Assembly: GCF_016808335.1 (NCBI RefSeq)
Contig: NC_053141.1
Location: forward strand, 20,095,756 to 20,159,755
Source of the DNA: Panicum virgatum
Taxonomy: Eukaryota > Streptophyta > Magnoliopsida > Poales > Poaceae
Length of the DNA: 64,000 bases
Direction: 5' to 3'
Shown here: in pieces, positions 11,490 to 21,207 of the stretch
How positions within the stretch are numbered: position 1 is the first letter of the stretch
Layout: each line of letters starts with the position of its first letter
Position numbers and translations under genes: made by a program
Notes under the pieces: generated by a model
The model's database searches: none
Seen by the model: the letters and a program-made list of their open reading frames with translations, nothing else
Told to the model about the DNA's origin: nothing

Positions 11490-12262
11490 TCACCAAGCAT
11501 TCCAAGGATTACCTGAAAACAAGGTCAAAAGTAAGACTGAGTTTACTAATACTCAGCAAGACTGACCCGTCTAAGGGTATATAACATCCCTTTAACTAGA
11601 CATGCAAGGTTTGTGAAGGCTCTGGGGTTTATTTTGCTGAAAAGCAATAAAGAGTAGGTCCTTAATTTCAAGTTTTAGCTTTCAGGTTCTAGTTGGATTA
11701 ACCATTCTAGGTTTGCACCTATCTATACAAACATGGTAGAGAAATTATTTGCATTCAACAAAATTGAGTACAAACTTTGTTTCACTTGCAAGGTAAATAT
11801 CCGTGAGAGGCGGAACAGTTCGAACCGAATTTCAATCCTTGCAAGGTAAACCTAACACACACGCTTGGAGTACCGACGAGTCACTCCAAAGCAACCATTT
11901 GCCTTTCATTCCGATTCAATAGGTACATAATAATTATGCATCTAGGGTTTGCATTCAACTCCAATAACTTAAATTCACAAGTAAATAGAACAATAAGTTG
12001 CATAACTTGAAATAATAGGATTATGCACCAAGACTTGCCTTTAGTAGACTCTACAAAGTTAGTAGACTTCAGCGCTTCCGAATCAAAGTTCGGAACTTCA
12101 GTTAATTCCACGACGTTGGTTGAACTTCATGCAGTTCACTCTCAGACTTCAGGTTCATGTTCAGGTCTTCGTTATCTTCCATAATGTTGACTTGGGCTTC
12201 AGAAGTATCCTCGTCTGGTTCCTGGAATAGTTCGTACGTTCCGTCGACTATCGATATCGTTT
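11490..12262 (-). pseudogene. LTR-encoded two-exon small ORF in L1
   Basis: Exon A is 12262-12039, following an acceptor-like GCATATAG. It reads HIET.., DGTYELFQEPDED and SEAQVN, then needs one frameshift to continue as LTEVPNFDSEALK and ends VESTK. The donor is AAAG|GCAAGT, a GC-type donor. Exon B (11512-11490) follows TTTTCAG and reads GNPWNAW then stop; the split Gly codon keeps phase 1. The same layout is in L2 and the TK LTR, and the residues HI(D/E)T, DGTYEL and EAQ-N are shared with L2. The L1 copy is decayed (frameshift, TAA). No known family; function unknown. No upstream exon or start codon could be assigned. Confidence 0.45.
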
Positions 12263-13164
12263 CTATATGCAATGCAGTACTCGAAATTAGTGAAGTGCTT
12301 AAGTATAGCTTTCCTTCACTAAAAAGTTATTATCCAATAAAGTAAATATTTTAGACCGAGCTTAAAAGTGTTACTTTATTGGGCAATCATTTGTAGAGTA
12401 AATGGAACACAAGGAATTTACATAAAATAACAAGGCTAGCTACACTAAGTAGCATGGTTTGAAAATAAAAGAAAGGAAGGGTAAACCTATTCAGGAACAT
12501 GGGATGGGTTGAATTCAAATTTAGAATTTGAACTCAAAAGAATTTCAACCATTCAAACATCATCTCAATGTCCAAAAGAAAAGATCATGTATATGAATTA
12601 AGCCTAAACATGGAATTTATTCGAATAAAAACAAAGACAGCACTAGTATATATGACTTAACTCTAGAGCACAAGAATAAATCACAAACTCAAGTTAAACA
12701 GCACAAAACTTCTCCCAAAAATTACCATAAACTATTTATGATTATTAGATCCCATGGTAAAAAGATTACCCTAACAAATTAACAAAAACATGCTTTAACA
12801 AAATAAATAAGTATATAAGCTAGAAATAAATAAAACACATGAAATAACAAGAAAAAATCAAGCATTTGGGCCACAAATTTTATACAAGACTACTCATAGC
12901 AAAAGGATGCTAGGTTCCCAAAATCATGCATAACAAGTCTATGGTTAAAAAGATACAAATAAATTACTCATTTGTAAACAATTAAACTAGAGTACACAAT
13001 ATAAAGTTTCATACAAATTTTAGTAGCCAAAGTGATAGAGCTAGTCAAGAGGAACACAACAAAATTAATTTGGTATTTTTCTGATTTTTCTACATTTTCT
13101 AAGATTTTTCAAAGTTCACAGCAAAAGGAATTGAAAACTTTACAAAAAGGACCTTAGAAACAAA

Positions 13165-13900
13165 TTAAACAAAGCAATCAGGTCCCTGGCCGGAATTCAT
13201 GGCGGGGAGGGCTCTGGCCGGCCGAAATCCGGAGAACCTAGACCGTGGGAGCGAGGGAAAAGTGGGGGAGGAGCAAGAGAGCATTGAGAGCAACCTGTAG
13301 ATGGTCTTGGAGGGGTGAGGGACGGTCTGTAACGGCGGCGCCATGCGAGCAGGCGGCCGGAGTTGGTGCTGGGCTGCGGTGGGGGTTCGACGGTGGCGAA
13401 GGGGTGGGGCAGCTGGATCTAGGAGCTCCGGGAAGAGGAGAGGAATGTCACTGAGGTGCCAATTTGGGCCGAGCTGGGGTGGAGGGGCGGGTGCCATAGT
13501 GCGCTTCAAGCTCGGACGGTAATGGCGGGCGGCGGTTAAGGAATGCCGATGTCGAGGCCTGGCGGGGGCTTTTATAGGCGCCAAGGGAAGGGATACACAA
13601 AGGGAAGTGCGAGGATTAAGCTCCGTCGAGCTGTGGGCAGGATACAGCGGCGGCGCACCTTCTCCAGGGGGCGGCTGTTGATGTGGCAAGGTGCGGCGGC
13701 GTGGCGTGCTCACAAAGTGCCAGCGGAGGAGAAAAGAAGGGGTTCTGGCGACGCATGGAGGCGGCATGGCGGTGCTCCGAGGCGGTACAGCCTTCCCGGG
13801 GGCGAGAACAGTGGCGGCGCAGCAAAACCACGGCGAGGGGCGGCGCCCCTGCTTTCCAGTGGACAGAGGAAGAAGAAGGAAGTCTAGGGGCGGTTTTGCA
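13165..13900 (-). other. GC-rich promoter-proximal segment of L1
   Basis: Markedly GC-rich block within an otherwise AT-rich LTR. It holds TATAAAAG on the minus strand at 13569-13576, preceded by GGCGCC, so transcription would start near 13540 and run left. The proline-rich minus-strand ORF 13767-13165 covers it, but its composition (Pro, Ala, Arg, Ser) looks like GC bias rather than a protein. The other two Tekay-type LTRs have matching GC-rich blocks. Confidence 0.5.
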
Positions 13901-14354
13901 ATATTCTGAAATTCTAGGGGCTAAACTGAAAATTAAAATTTCCCGTTGATCTAGGGCTCCAATGAAAAAGTGCCCAAAATGAAAGTTGTTCAGTTTTTCA
14001 AGACCTACAACTTTCATGTTGTGCAAAAATTCACTAGATCAAAGTTTTTTGAAATATTTTCAAATCCGTCAAATCTTTTAAAAAGCAAAAGAACCCAACT
14101 TAAGTTTTGAAATTGCAAGGGTATCCTTAAGTATAAAAACATATTTTTATGAGGGTAAAAGTGAAAAATAAAATATACATTTTAACCCCTCATAAATTTT
14201 GAAATTTTGCCTTTTGCAAAACTATTTTGTAAAAAGGATTTTGCATTTTTCCAAAATAACAAAAATACCCTTGCTCTGAAAATTATGGTTTCAATTTTTA
14301 AATCAACACAAAAAATTTATTTTTAACCCTTAAAACCTAGATTGTCACATCATG

Positions 14355-14700
14355 ATGCTCTGAAGGTACTCCTGTAGAGTCATGCTTCCTTGCTTCAAAT
14401 TGTGGAAGTCGCATGATGTGACTTTGTCGGGCCTTACGGCTCGGAAACTCGCGTGTAGCTCAAAGCAAAGCTGATTCCATGAAAATATACTTACGAAGGG
14501 GATGTTTTTGTACCAGCGTTGGGTTAGGCCTCGCAACGCTAGGACGAGCGCCTTCGCCTTACATGTGGTGCCTCCTCCTGCTGCTTCTATGGTGGCTTTG
14601 TATTTGAGCAGGAACTCTTCGGGGTCTGATTCAGCGTCGAACTGGAACAACATTGCCGGGTTGAGTTGATGAGGCCATGGTATCTCCTCTAGTTCTTTGG
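14355..14700 (-). pseudogene. P gag, N-terminal part
   Basis: Reads IPWPHQLNPAMLFQFD, then DPEEFLLKYKATIEAAGG, WYKNIP and SFRAVRPDKVTSCDFHNL: the capsid-like domain of plant gypsy gag. It stops at the L1 insertion; taking out L1 and one TCATG copy joins it to 11132. Upstream sequence to the LTR (14701-14880) has short broken frames. Next to the 5' LTR, at 14857-14880, is the primer-site position (element sense GTTTGGCTCCCACTG), whose tRNA I cannot name. Confidence 0.75.
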
Positions 14701-14880
14701 ATAATGGCGTTCTTAGGTCGTGATGTTGCCGTCTTCGCTAGTAGCCCCTTTGGTAGTTCTCTTCGTCATCTGATTCGGAGCGGTCAGAGTTCTCTTCGAT
14801 TGGTATGATCGTCGGGCGGACCCTTGGCGGCACGTGTTGCCGCGGGTTGGTTGTGGCCGTCTCCACAGTGGGAGCCAAAC

Positions 14881-15414
14881 TGTTGGTGGAGAGTGTCTCC
14901 GGACCAGATGAACATCACAACAATACGGAAATGCATGCCAAACAAAGTAGAAAATTCTCTCTCTCTATTCTATGTGTCCCATCAATGCGGATTACATGGG
15001 TATTTATAGTCGGCGTTTCACCTCCCAAGTGTAAATACTACTCTAAACCTCTTCAACGGTCATATTCCCAGAATATTCCTGGACTCACGGGTAATTTCCC
15101 AATTACAATTGTGAGTGGGCTACAGCTCAGATGGGCCCCACCGCCGGGGGCATCCCTCTTCGCGACGATCAACCTCGACACCTCCTCTGAAGATCCTCGT
15201 CCTTCTTCGGCGCATTACCCAAAGATCCTCATGTTCTTCGCTTGACCTTCACTTCAGCCCGCCCATCGTTTGGCCTTCACATACTCTTCCTCGTCCTTCT
15301 TCGGCGCATCATCCGAAGACCCTCATGCTCTTCGCTTGACCTTCGCTTCAACTCGCCCATCATTTGGTCTTCGCGTGCTCTTCGGCGTTCGGGCCGAAGG
15401 TGGCGTCCCCAACA
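14881..15414 (-). repeat. P 5' LTR
   Basis: Same length and ends as the left LTR (TGTTGGTGGAG...GTCCCCAACA in plus reading), with visible base differences throughout. TATA on the minus strand at 15000-15008. Followed by the target-site copy TTCAC (15415-15419). Confidence 0.92.
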
Positions 15415-15419
15415 TTCAC

Positions 15420-15752
15420 AACTTAGGGCTAGACTGACCCGATCGGTCTGATCGGTTGATCCGACCGGTCTAACCGGTCTGACTAGTGAAACCCTATGTC
15501 GTGATTTTAGACAAAGTATTCGACACATCCTTTGCTAGAATTGATCTAGATCTCCAGAATTTTGTTGGGGCCATTGGCTCTGTTCTGGGCAAGACCGGTC
15601 TGACCGGTTGCCCAGACTGGTCTGACTGGTCTGAACAGAATAGATCCAATTGCCTCAATCTTGCTCCTAAACTCTCCACAATTCAAACCCAATCTATTCC
15701 TGTGGTCTCATATCTTTATTGCACATCTGTTAAACCCAGGATCCACAGCAGG
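15420..15752 (+). other. Spacer with CCGGTC repeats upstream of an ORF
   Basis: Between P and the next ORF. Two clusters of short repeats with GACCGGTCTGACCGG-like words occur at 15437-15485 and 15595-15640. The sequence may be the rest of element A's LTR and leader, or a promoter region of the ORF at 15753. No LTR end or primer site is visible. Confidence 0.35.
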
Positions 15753-17007
15753 ATGGCAGGAGGTCATGAGAGGAGGACAATGCGCATATTTGATAGTGGC
15801 GGGGCAAATCAAGATAGGAGCGGTTCTAGTCGCCCCAATGTGGTCAGTGGCAGAGAGATGAGGCCAAGAGAGAGAATGAGAGCAGTAGTAGCTGATATTG
15901 TTGAGGAAAGTGATGGTGGATCTTCTAGTGATGATGATGTTGAGGATGAGCTCTACAGAGTTGAGCAGAGGCATGGAAAGGCCCCAGCTCAGGAAAGCAG
16001 CAGTGAAGAAGAAGCTGATGGAGATGATGAGGAAGAAGAGGAAAATGAGGGAAGGGAAGAAAATCTCACCTATCCCATTATATAGAGGCCTGCCAAACTT
16101 GGCTCCAGAAAGTGTGTTGATTATTATGGAATGGGAATGACAAGGGAGGTGAAAAGGTGGAGAAGTATTGATCCCTATCCTGACCCAAAATCTTCAGCTG
16201 ATCCCAGATTTCACACTCTATTCCAGCAAGACTTTTATGAGTCAGTTATTCTGAGAGACAAGAAGATCACTATTGAGGCGCAGTGTGTTGATTGGAGGAG
16301 CATGGAAAAAGCCAATGATCCTTTATTCCAGGAAATCATATGTGCATGTGAGAGCAAACATATCAAAGAACTCATGGGATTTCAAAAGGATTGGAACAAG
16401 GAAGTCATTTCCCAGTTTTATGCCACGGTGCACTTTGGACATCTGAGAGATGATAGGGCCATGTTCTGGATGACTGAGGAAAATTATTATAGAGTCACAT
16501 TTACTCAGTTCATTCGTGTGCTTGGGCTTGACAGGCATGATGCAAACAGGCCCAAAATTCATAATCAAACTGTTCTCCCAAATGAGGAAATGAAATTCAT
16601 GTATCCTAGAAGTCACCGGGCTCTACACTTATTACTCCATCCTAAGCCGGCTGCTTAGAAACACCATATCTCAGAGAGGTGGCAATCCACAGGACATATC
16701 ACTTCATGCAAAGAATTTGCTTGCATGCTTTGGGCCAAATGGACAAGAATTTAGTGTGGCTGACTATATATGGGAGGAAATTAAGTATATCTCAAAAAAC
16801 CCATTGAAGATCTGTGCCTATGTGCCATACCTGATGGAATTGATTGAAAGGGCGACACAGACTAAATATCAAACCGACGTAGAACATGAGTCTTTTTGTC
16901 CTAAGGTGCCTAAGCATAGAAGGGAGCCTTCACCTCACAGATACTCAGAAGCCGAAGATGATGTAGAGATTGAAGAGGAAGAGGAAGGGCAGCACCCCCC
17001 ACAGTAG
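15753..17007 (+). pseudogene. Athila ORF1-like protein, broken copy
   Basis: Starts MAGGHERRTMRIF, followed by a Ser/Asp/Glu-rich region (residues 45-105), a TAG at 16083-16085, then the same frame: YPDPKSSADPRFHTLF, EVISQFYATVHFG, MFWMTEENYYRVTFTQF and RVLGLDRHD. A 1-nt frameshift near 16612 leads to YSILSRLLRNTIS, NLLACFG and PYLMELIERATQTKY, ending in an acidic tail with a stop at 17005. The folded middle resembles the plant Athila ORF1 type found also as ORF2 of elements T and Y. Family assignment is from remembered motif style and is moderate. Its role in retrotransposons is unknown. A helical, charged tail may continue in another frame to 17218. Confidence 0.6.
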
Positions 17008-17320
17008 CAGTCTCCTACTGCCCAGACTAGGACCGGTTAGACCTGAGCAGCACAGACACAGGCACAACTCTTCCTCTCCCATAAAGAAGCTGATTAATTT
17101 GTTTGTTGGCATGTGCAAGAGACAGAGAGACATTGAGGTTGAGCAACAGATGCAGTGGAGGACTAGCAAGAAAGAAAGAGATTCAGTTAACATGATGCAC
17201 AATGCAATGAACTTGTAGCCGCCTTGATCACCCATTTCTTCTTCACCACCTGAGGTTGTGATCCCATCTGTTGAGCACAGGGTCCGGGGATATGTGGGAT
17301 TCAGATATTTTGAGCAGTAT
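17008..17320 (+). other. Tail after the ORF1-like pseudogene
   Basis: Continues the upstream element: a frame-shifted charged segment (KKLINLFVGMCKRQRD, ending at the TAG of 17216-17218), then plain sequence up to the hAT-like end. No separate gene is supported. Confidence 0.35.
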
Positions 17321-17535
17321 TAGGGATGACAATGGGTACCCGAAACCCAATGGGTTTATACTCTATTAGGGCACGGGTACGGGTTCATTTCTCTACCCGC
17401 GGGTCTGTTCATGGGCAACAAATCAAACCCATCGGGTCGACGGGTATGGGTCTGGGTATATAGTACCCAAACCCGCAAACCCGTGGGTTTATTATACCCG
17501 GCCTATCAATGAAACCAGTCCATTTGTTGGCCCAT
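17321..17535. mobile_element. hAT-like DNA transposon terminal fragment
   Basis: TTAGGGATGACAATGGGTACC begins near 17321 and is followed by many GGGTA(C)CC, CGGGTA and ACCCGCGGG words in both orientations. This is the known terminal signature of a class of plant hAT elements. It is cut on the right by the 5' LTR of T at 17536; the other end is not in the window. No transposase is visible. Confidence 0.6.
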
Positions 17536-19091
17536 TGTTGACGGTCGTTAAGTGCAAAATATGACCGTCAACTATACTCACAAGAGAAGGAAAACCATGC
17601 CTGTTACTCACATATTTGTATCCCTAACTTAGCTCTATAGTTGTTTTGGAGAATTATTGTTTTCAGGAGCACAAGTCCGGAATAAGTAGAAAACATGAAG
17701 AATTCGCAAAAGAAACCACAGAAGATCTCAACCTGCGTAACACAAGCAAAAAAGGCCCACCTGACAGACCAAACCGACCAACCAAGCCCCGGCACCAACC
17801 ATCTGACATCAGGACCCACCAGGTAGTGTACCAGAGAAGGACGGTGGCCAGAGGTGGTGAAGTGGGGCCGGCCGACCCACTGGTTTGGCCAAACCAGGCC
17901 GAGCTCCCATCCAGGTGCACTTTGGCGGGAAGCTTGATCTGATCCTCCTGAAGGCGGTTTGGCATGTTTCCATGTATAGAGATGGCGGGAACCGACCTCT
18001 CCTAGCTATATAAGGGGCCTCTCACCACTCTCACCACACACACCACTTGGAAAAGCCTCTCTCTCTCTCATTGTGACTTGTACTCTTTAGGTAGTGGAGC
18101 TAGGCTAGTACTTCAATTCCTTAGCGAATCCTGTCGTCTCGGGGTCGGAGAGCAATCCCCGGCCTCTGGTATGGCTTTGTATTCCGACTATCGTTATGCT
18201 ATTCATAAAGAGTTCGTTCTTGGTTATCTTGCTATGTTCTTAGCCTGTGTAGCCAAGTTCTATTCTTATTCAAGTTGTATTAGTTGCTTTCTTAGACCAT
18301 ATCATCTGGGTAAGGATATCAGTTCATTGTGCTTTCGGGCTTGCCTTAGCGTCTTACCTATCCATCCGAAGGATGCGGGACCCGAGGGCGCTAGGGTAGT
18401 GACCTCGTATGCGAGCATGGGGCTTGGGTATGCGGGATCCTTCGAATATGACGGTGCTCCACGGTTTGACTGGGGTAGACCGCAGGTGGTGACAGCCCTG
18501 TCGGTCCGCTGGAAAGCTGCTTCTTGGTTAGTGTACTCCCTGACGTTTGGATATTCGTACAGGAGTTCATGCAAAGATGAAACGGTCTGGACATTCTCCA
18601 GAACGGGTCATTCTCCCCAACGTCCCTAATTTCCCGGCACCTGCAGCTCTAAGTGTGTGACTAACATAGCTTCTCTGCTGACATGAATAGTATACTAGGA
18701 CCTTGTTCTTAGGTATATTTGTTTATTCTTTATTCATGAAAGTTGGCTAATCTTGTGTGTGTCACATTACCCTCGATTATGTTTATTATCACTTACCCCT
18801 GTATGATCAGCAGTTCACACCTTATCTCATAATTGTTATGGTTATGTATCTGGTATACATCTTTACACACCGTAGCCATCCCTTGGGAAAATATAAATAA
18901 CGATACCCTGAATACTTCCAGGTGAAATGCTACAACGTTATATCCGTGCGCTTGCGGATCCTTCTGTAATCGTTAAGACATACCGCACGCCGCCCTATGG
19001 CGTTACCGCTGTGGGGCGACTGACCCGGCGTTTCTTGGCGCCGTTGCTGGAAACTAACCATTCCTAGTGATTGTGCTAAGAAATGCCAACA
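17536..19091 (+). repeat. T 5' LTR
   Basis: 1556 bp, starting TGTTGACGGTC and ending TGCCAACA. The first 37 bp form a foldback (TGTTGACGGTC with GACCGTCAAC at 17563-17572). A CGGCCG dyad lies at 17866-17895 and the TATA box CTATATAAG at 18006-18014. A stem ATCCG/CGGAT is at 18941-18959. Just before the end, 19036-19050 reads TGGCGCCGTTGCTGG, a second primer-site-like word. ORFs inside are shadows. Confidence 0.88.
18006..18014 (+). promoter_or_regulatory. TATA box of T LTR
   Basis: CTATATAAG followed by GGGCCTCTCACCACTC, a typical plant pyrimidine-rich start region. About 110 bp downstream of the CGGCCG dyad. Confidence 0.65.
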
Positions 19092-19099
19092 AGCATTTC

Positions 19100-19117
19100 T
19101 GGCGCCATTGCCGGGGA
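19100..19117 (+). other. T primer-binding site (tRNA-Asp type)
   Basis: TGGCGCCATTGCCGGGGA, eight bases after the LTR end. It matches the usual Athila-type site TGGCGCCGTTGCCGGGGA except for one G to A, so pairing with the tRNA-Asp 3' end has one mismatch. Confidence 0.8.
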
Positions 19118-19243
19118 TGGCACTAGGTGTAAAAGATCTTTACTAATGCATAAACATGGCATTGTGAATAAGAGGTAGCTACTGCTCATACAGGCTAATA
19201 TCATCTTTTGTTTTCTCTTGATTGGATGAAAACAGGGTAGTGT

Positions 19244-21207
19244 ATGACTGGTTTCTCCTTGCCAACAAACTTTGTTGAAAATCCCGAGAAGCTCGTGAGA
19301 AGGGTCCGACCTTGCGTCGTCCCTCCTCAGCTCTTGTTGTCGACAAGCGAGCCAGCTTTTCAGGCACCAGCAACAACAACCGAACCCATGGCTGAGAAGA
19401 CTCTCCGCGACTTCTCCATCCCCTCAGCCGCCAATGTGGTGACTGGACCCAATGCTGATGTTGGGGACGTGAACTTCGAGCTGAAGTCCAGCCTTATAAA
19501 CATGGTGCAGACTAGCCCATTCTGTGGCAAGCCAAACGAGGATGCCAACGCCCATCTCCAGAATTTCCTGGAGCTCTACAAGACTGTAACCATAAGGGGC
19601 GTTACGGCTGACATCATCAGGCTTCGCTAGTTTCCTTTCTCCCTCCTGGGGAAAGAGAAACAATGGTTTTATCAGAATACAAAAGCTGTCAACATGTGGG
19701 ACAAATGTTCCGCGGCGTTCCTCGCCAAGTTCTTCCCGCTGGGCAAAACGAATGCCTTGCGAGGAAGAATATCAAGTTTCCAGCAGACAGGGATGGAATC
19801 CATCCCGGAATCTTTGGAGAGACTCCAAGAATACATACTCGCCTGTCCTCATCATGGGATGGACGAGTGGCTTGTACTCCAAAGCTTCTACAACGGGCTA
19901 ACGACAACATCAAGAGCCCACTTGGATGCTGCTGCTGGAGGGGCCTATCTCGATCTCACCATCGCCAATGCCAAAGCCTTGATCGAGAAGATGGTCGCCA
20001 ACCAAGGCTGGAACGAGGAGCGTTCCCAGCCCTGAACCAAGGGCGGAATGCATACCGTCAAGGAGACGGATATGCTCGCCGCCAAAATGGACCTCCTACT
20101 GAAGAAGCTCGACGAAGGGAACAAACAACAAATGTTCATTCCTGTCCAAGCCATGGACTCGTACATGATGTGCGAGGTTTGTGGTAATGGTGGACACTCG
20201 GGAAATGACTGCCCTGAGACCCGTGAAGATGCAGCCTACATCATCAACAACAACAACAATGGGTTCCGTCCACAAGGAGGCTAAGGGTGGGGTCAAGCAC
20301 GCCCACAATTCCAAGGAGGAGGTAACAATTTCAACTCAAATTTCAATTCGAATTTCAATTTGAACTAACCCTCCTTGAGAGATCTTGTCTTTGGCCAAGC
20401 TAAAATTAATGAATCTTTAAATAAAAAGCTTGCTGCCAATGACAAAGTTTTGGAAAATATAAATGCAAAAGTTGAAACTCTTTCTTCTGCCCTGAAAAAT
20501 CAGTTAAGTTTCAACAAAATGATAGAAACACAGTTGGCTCAAATTGCTGCTGTCGTTCCTGCTGCTGAGTCTGGGAAGATTCCAGGGCAACCCGAATCTC
20601 CCGTTGAAACCGCAAACATGGTGTCTACCGGGTGGGGCAACCTTCCCCGGTGGGCCCCACGTACTAACCATGCAGGTAGGTACAATCCCCCAAGGAATGA
20701 CGTTTGGAATGGCATGGTGGAAGCAGTACAAAAGGATCCAGGGGTCCCCATGATCAGCTGCTCAATCTACGTCAAGCACTTCGAGCAATGTCTATGCGAT
20801 CCGGGGGCAAGCGTGAACATAATGCCCAAGGTAATATACGAAGAAGTCGATTATCCTGCTCTTTCCCCCACAACTATGCTTGTACAGCTTGCAGATTCGA
20901 CAGTTCGATATCCCGAAGGGATAGCCGAACACGCCTTCGTACGAGTATGAGACTCCTTCATCATTGCCGATTTCATGGTAATGGACATGGAAGGCGACCT
21001 TGGAGTCAACCTCGTACTTGGTCGACCTTTCCTAAGGTCCGTCAAGGCAAGAATCGACATTGGAAGGGGAGAAATCCATTTGCGCGTCGGAAAGGAGGAC
21101 ATGTTTTTCAAGTTCAAGCAAAGGGAAGAGCAGCGCTTTATGATACAACAAGACAGTGTAGGGCAACCACTCTGGGGTTCGCCCAAACCCCAGCCTGAAG
21201 AACCTAT
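19244..21207 (+). pseudogene. T gag-protease (interrupted by W; ends at 30844)
   Basis: A single reading frame from ATG 19244 with five stops (at about 19628, 20033, 20282, 20366 and 20948) and no frameshift. Order: MAEKTLRDFS; capsid region with NAHLQNFLELYKTV, FFPLGKTNALRGRIS and MDEWLVLQSFYNGL; zinc knuckle CEVCGNGGHSGNDC (C-x2-C-x4-H-x4-C); helical part LRDLVFGQAKINES; protease with CDPGASVNIMP and LVLGRPFL. The protease triad is D-P-G rather than D-T/S-G. W splits the frame at CCTAT; the last 33 codons (basic RSKRRRSKK, then W, TAA) lie at 30748-30844. Matches Y's gag throughout. Confidence 0.85.

Larger units (their letters stand above)
11138..14349 (-). mobile_element. L1: Tekay-type solo LTR inside P gag
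   Basis: A 3212-bp insertion flanked by TCATG at 11133-11137 and 14350-14354. Ends in plus reading are TGTGGCAGAACC and TTGTCACA, so on its own strand it runs TGTGACAATC...GGTTCTGCCACA. It has no gag, pol or primer site, so it is a single LTR. Size and end sequence match L2 and the LTR of TK, which is followed by the TATCAGAGC primer site; the Tekay/Del assignment follows from that. Layout in element sense: AT-rich 14349-13900, TATA box at 13569-13576, GC-rich segment to about 13180, then AT-rich sequence with a short spliced frame (12262-11490). Confidence 0.9.
787..15414 (-). mobile_element. Element P: complete Tat-type Ty3/gypsy retrotransposon
   Basis: Two 534-bp LTRs (787-1320 and 14881-15414) are flanked by a 5-bp duplication TTCAC (782-786, 15415-15419). 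Internal order on the minus strand is gag, protease, reverse transcriptase, RNase H, a second RNase H-like domain, then integrase: gypsy order. The double RNase H, the C-x2-H type gag zinc knuckle and an extra antisense ORF between integrase and 3' LTR are known hallmarks of the Tat lineage (Grande/RIRE2-like). The LTRs differ at many positions by eye (very roughly 8%), so the insertion is old. L1 interrupts gag. It cannot be autonomous now: stops and frameshifts occur in gag, RT, RNase H and integrase. Confidence 0.93.

Noticed and set aside
13165..13767. 200-codon minus-strand ORF
   Set aside because: GC-rich block of L1; proline-rich by composition. It follows a TATA box, but nothing supports translation.
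18078..18629. 183-codon plus-strand ORF with hydrophobic segments
   Set aside because: Lies within the T LTR; the related stretch of the Y LTR (52430-52930) is open only in pieces. Treated as chance.
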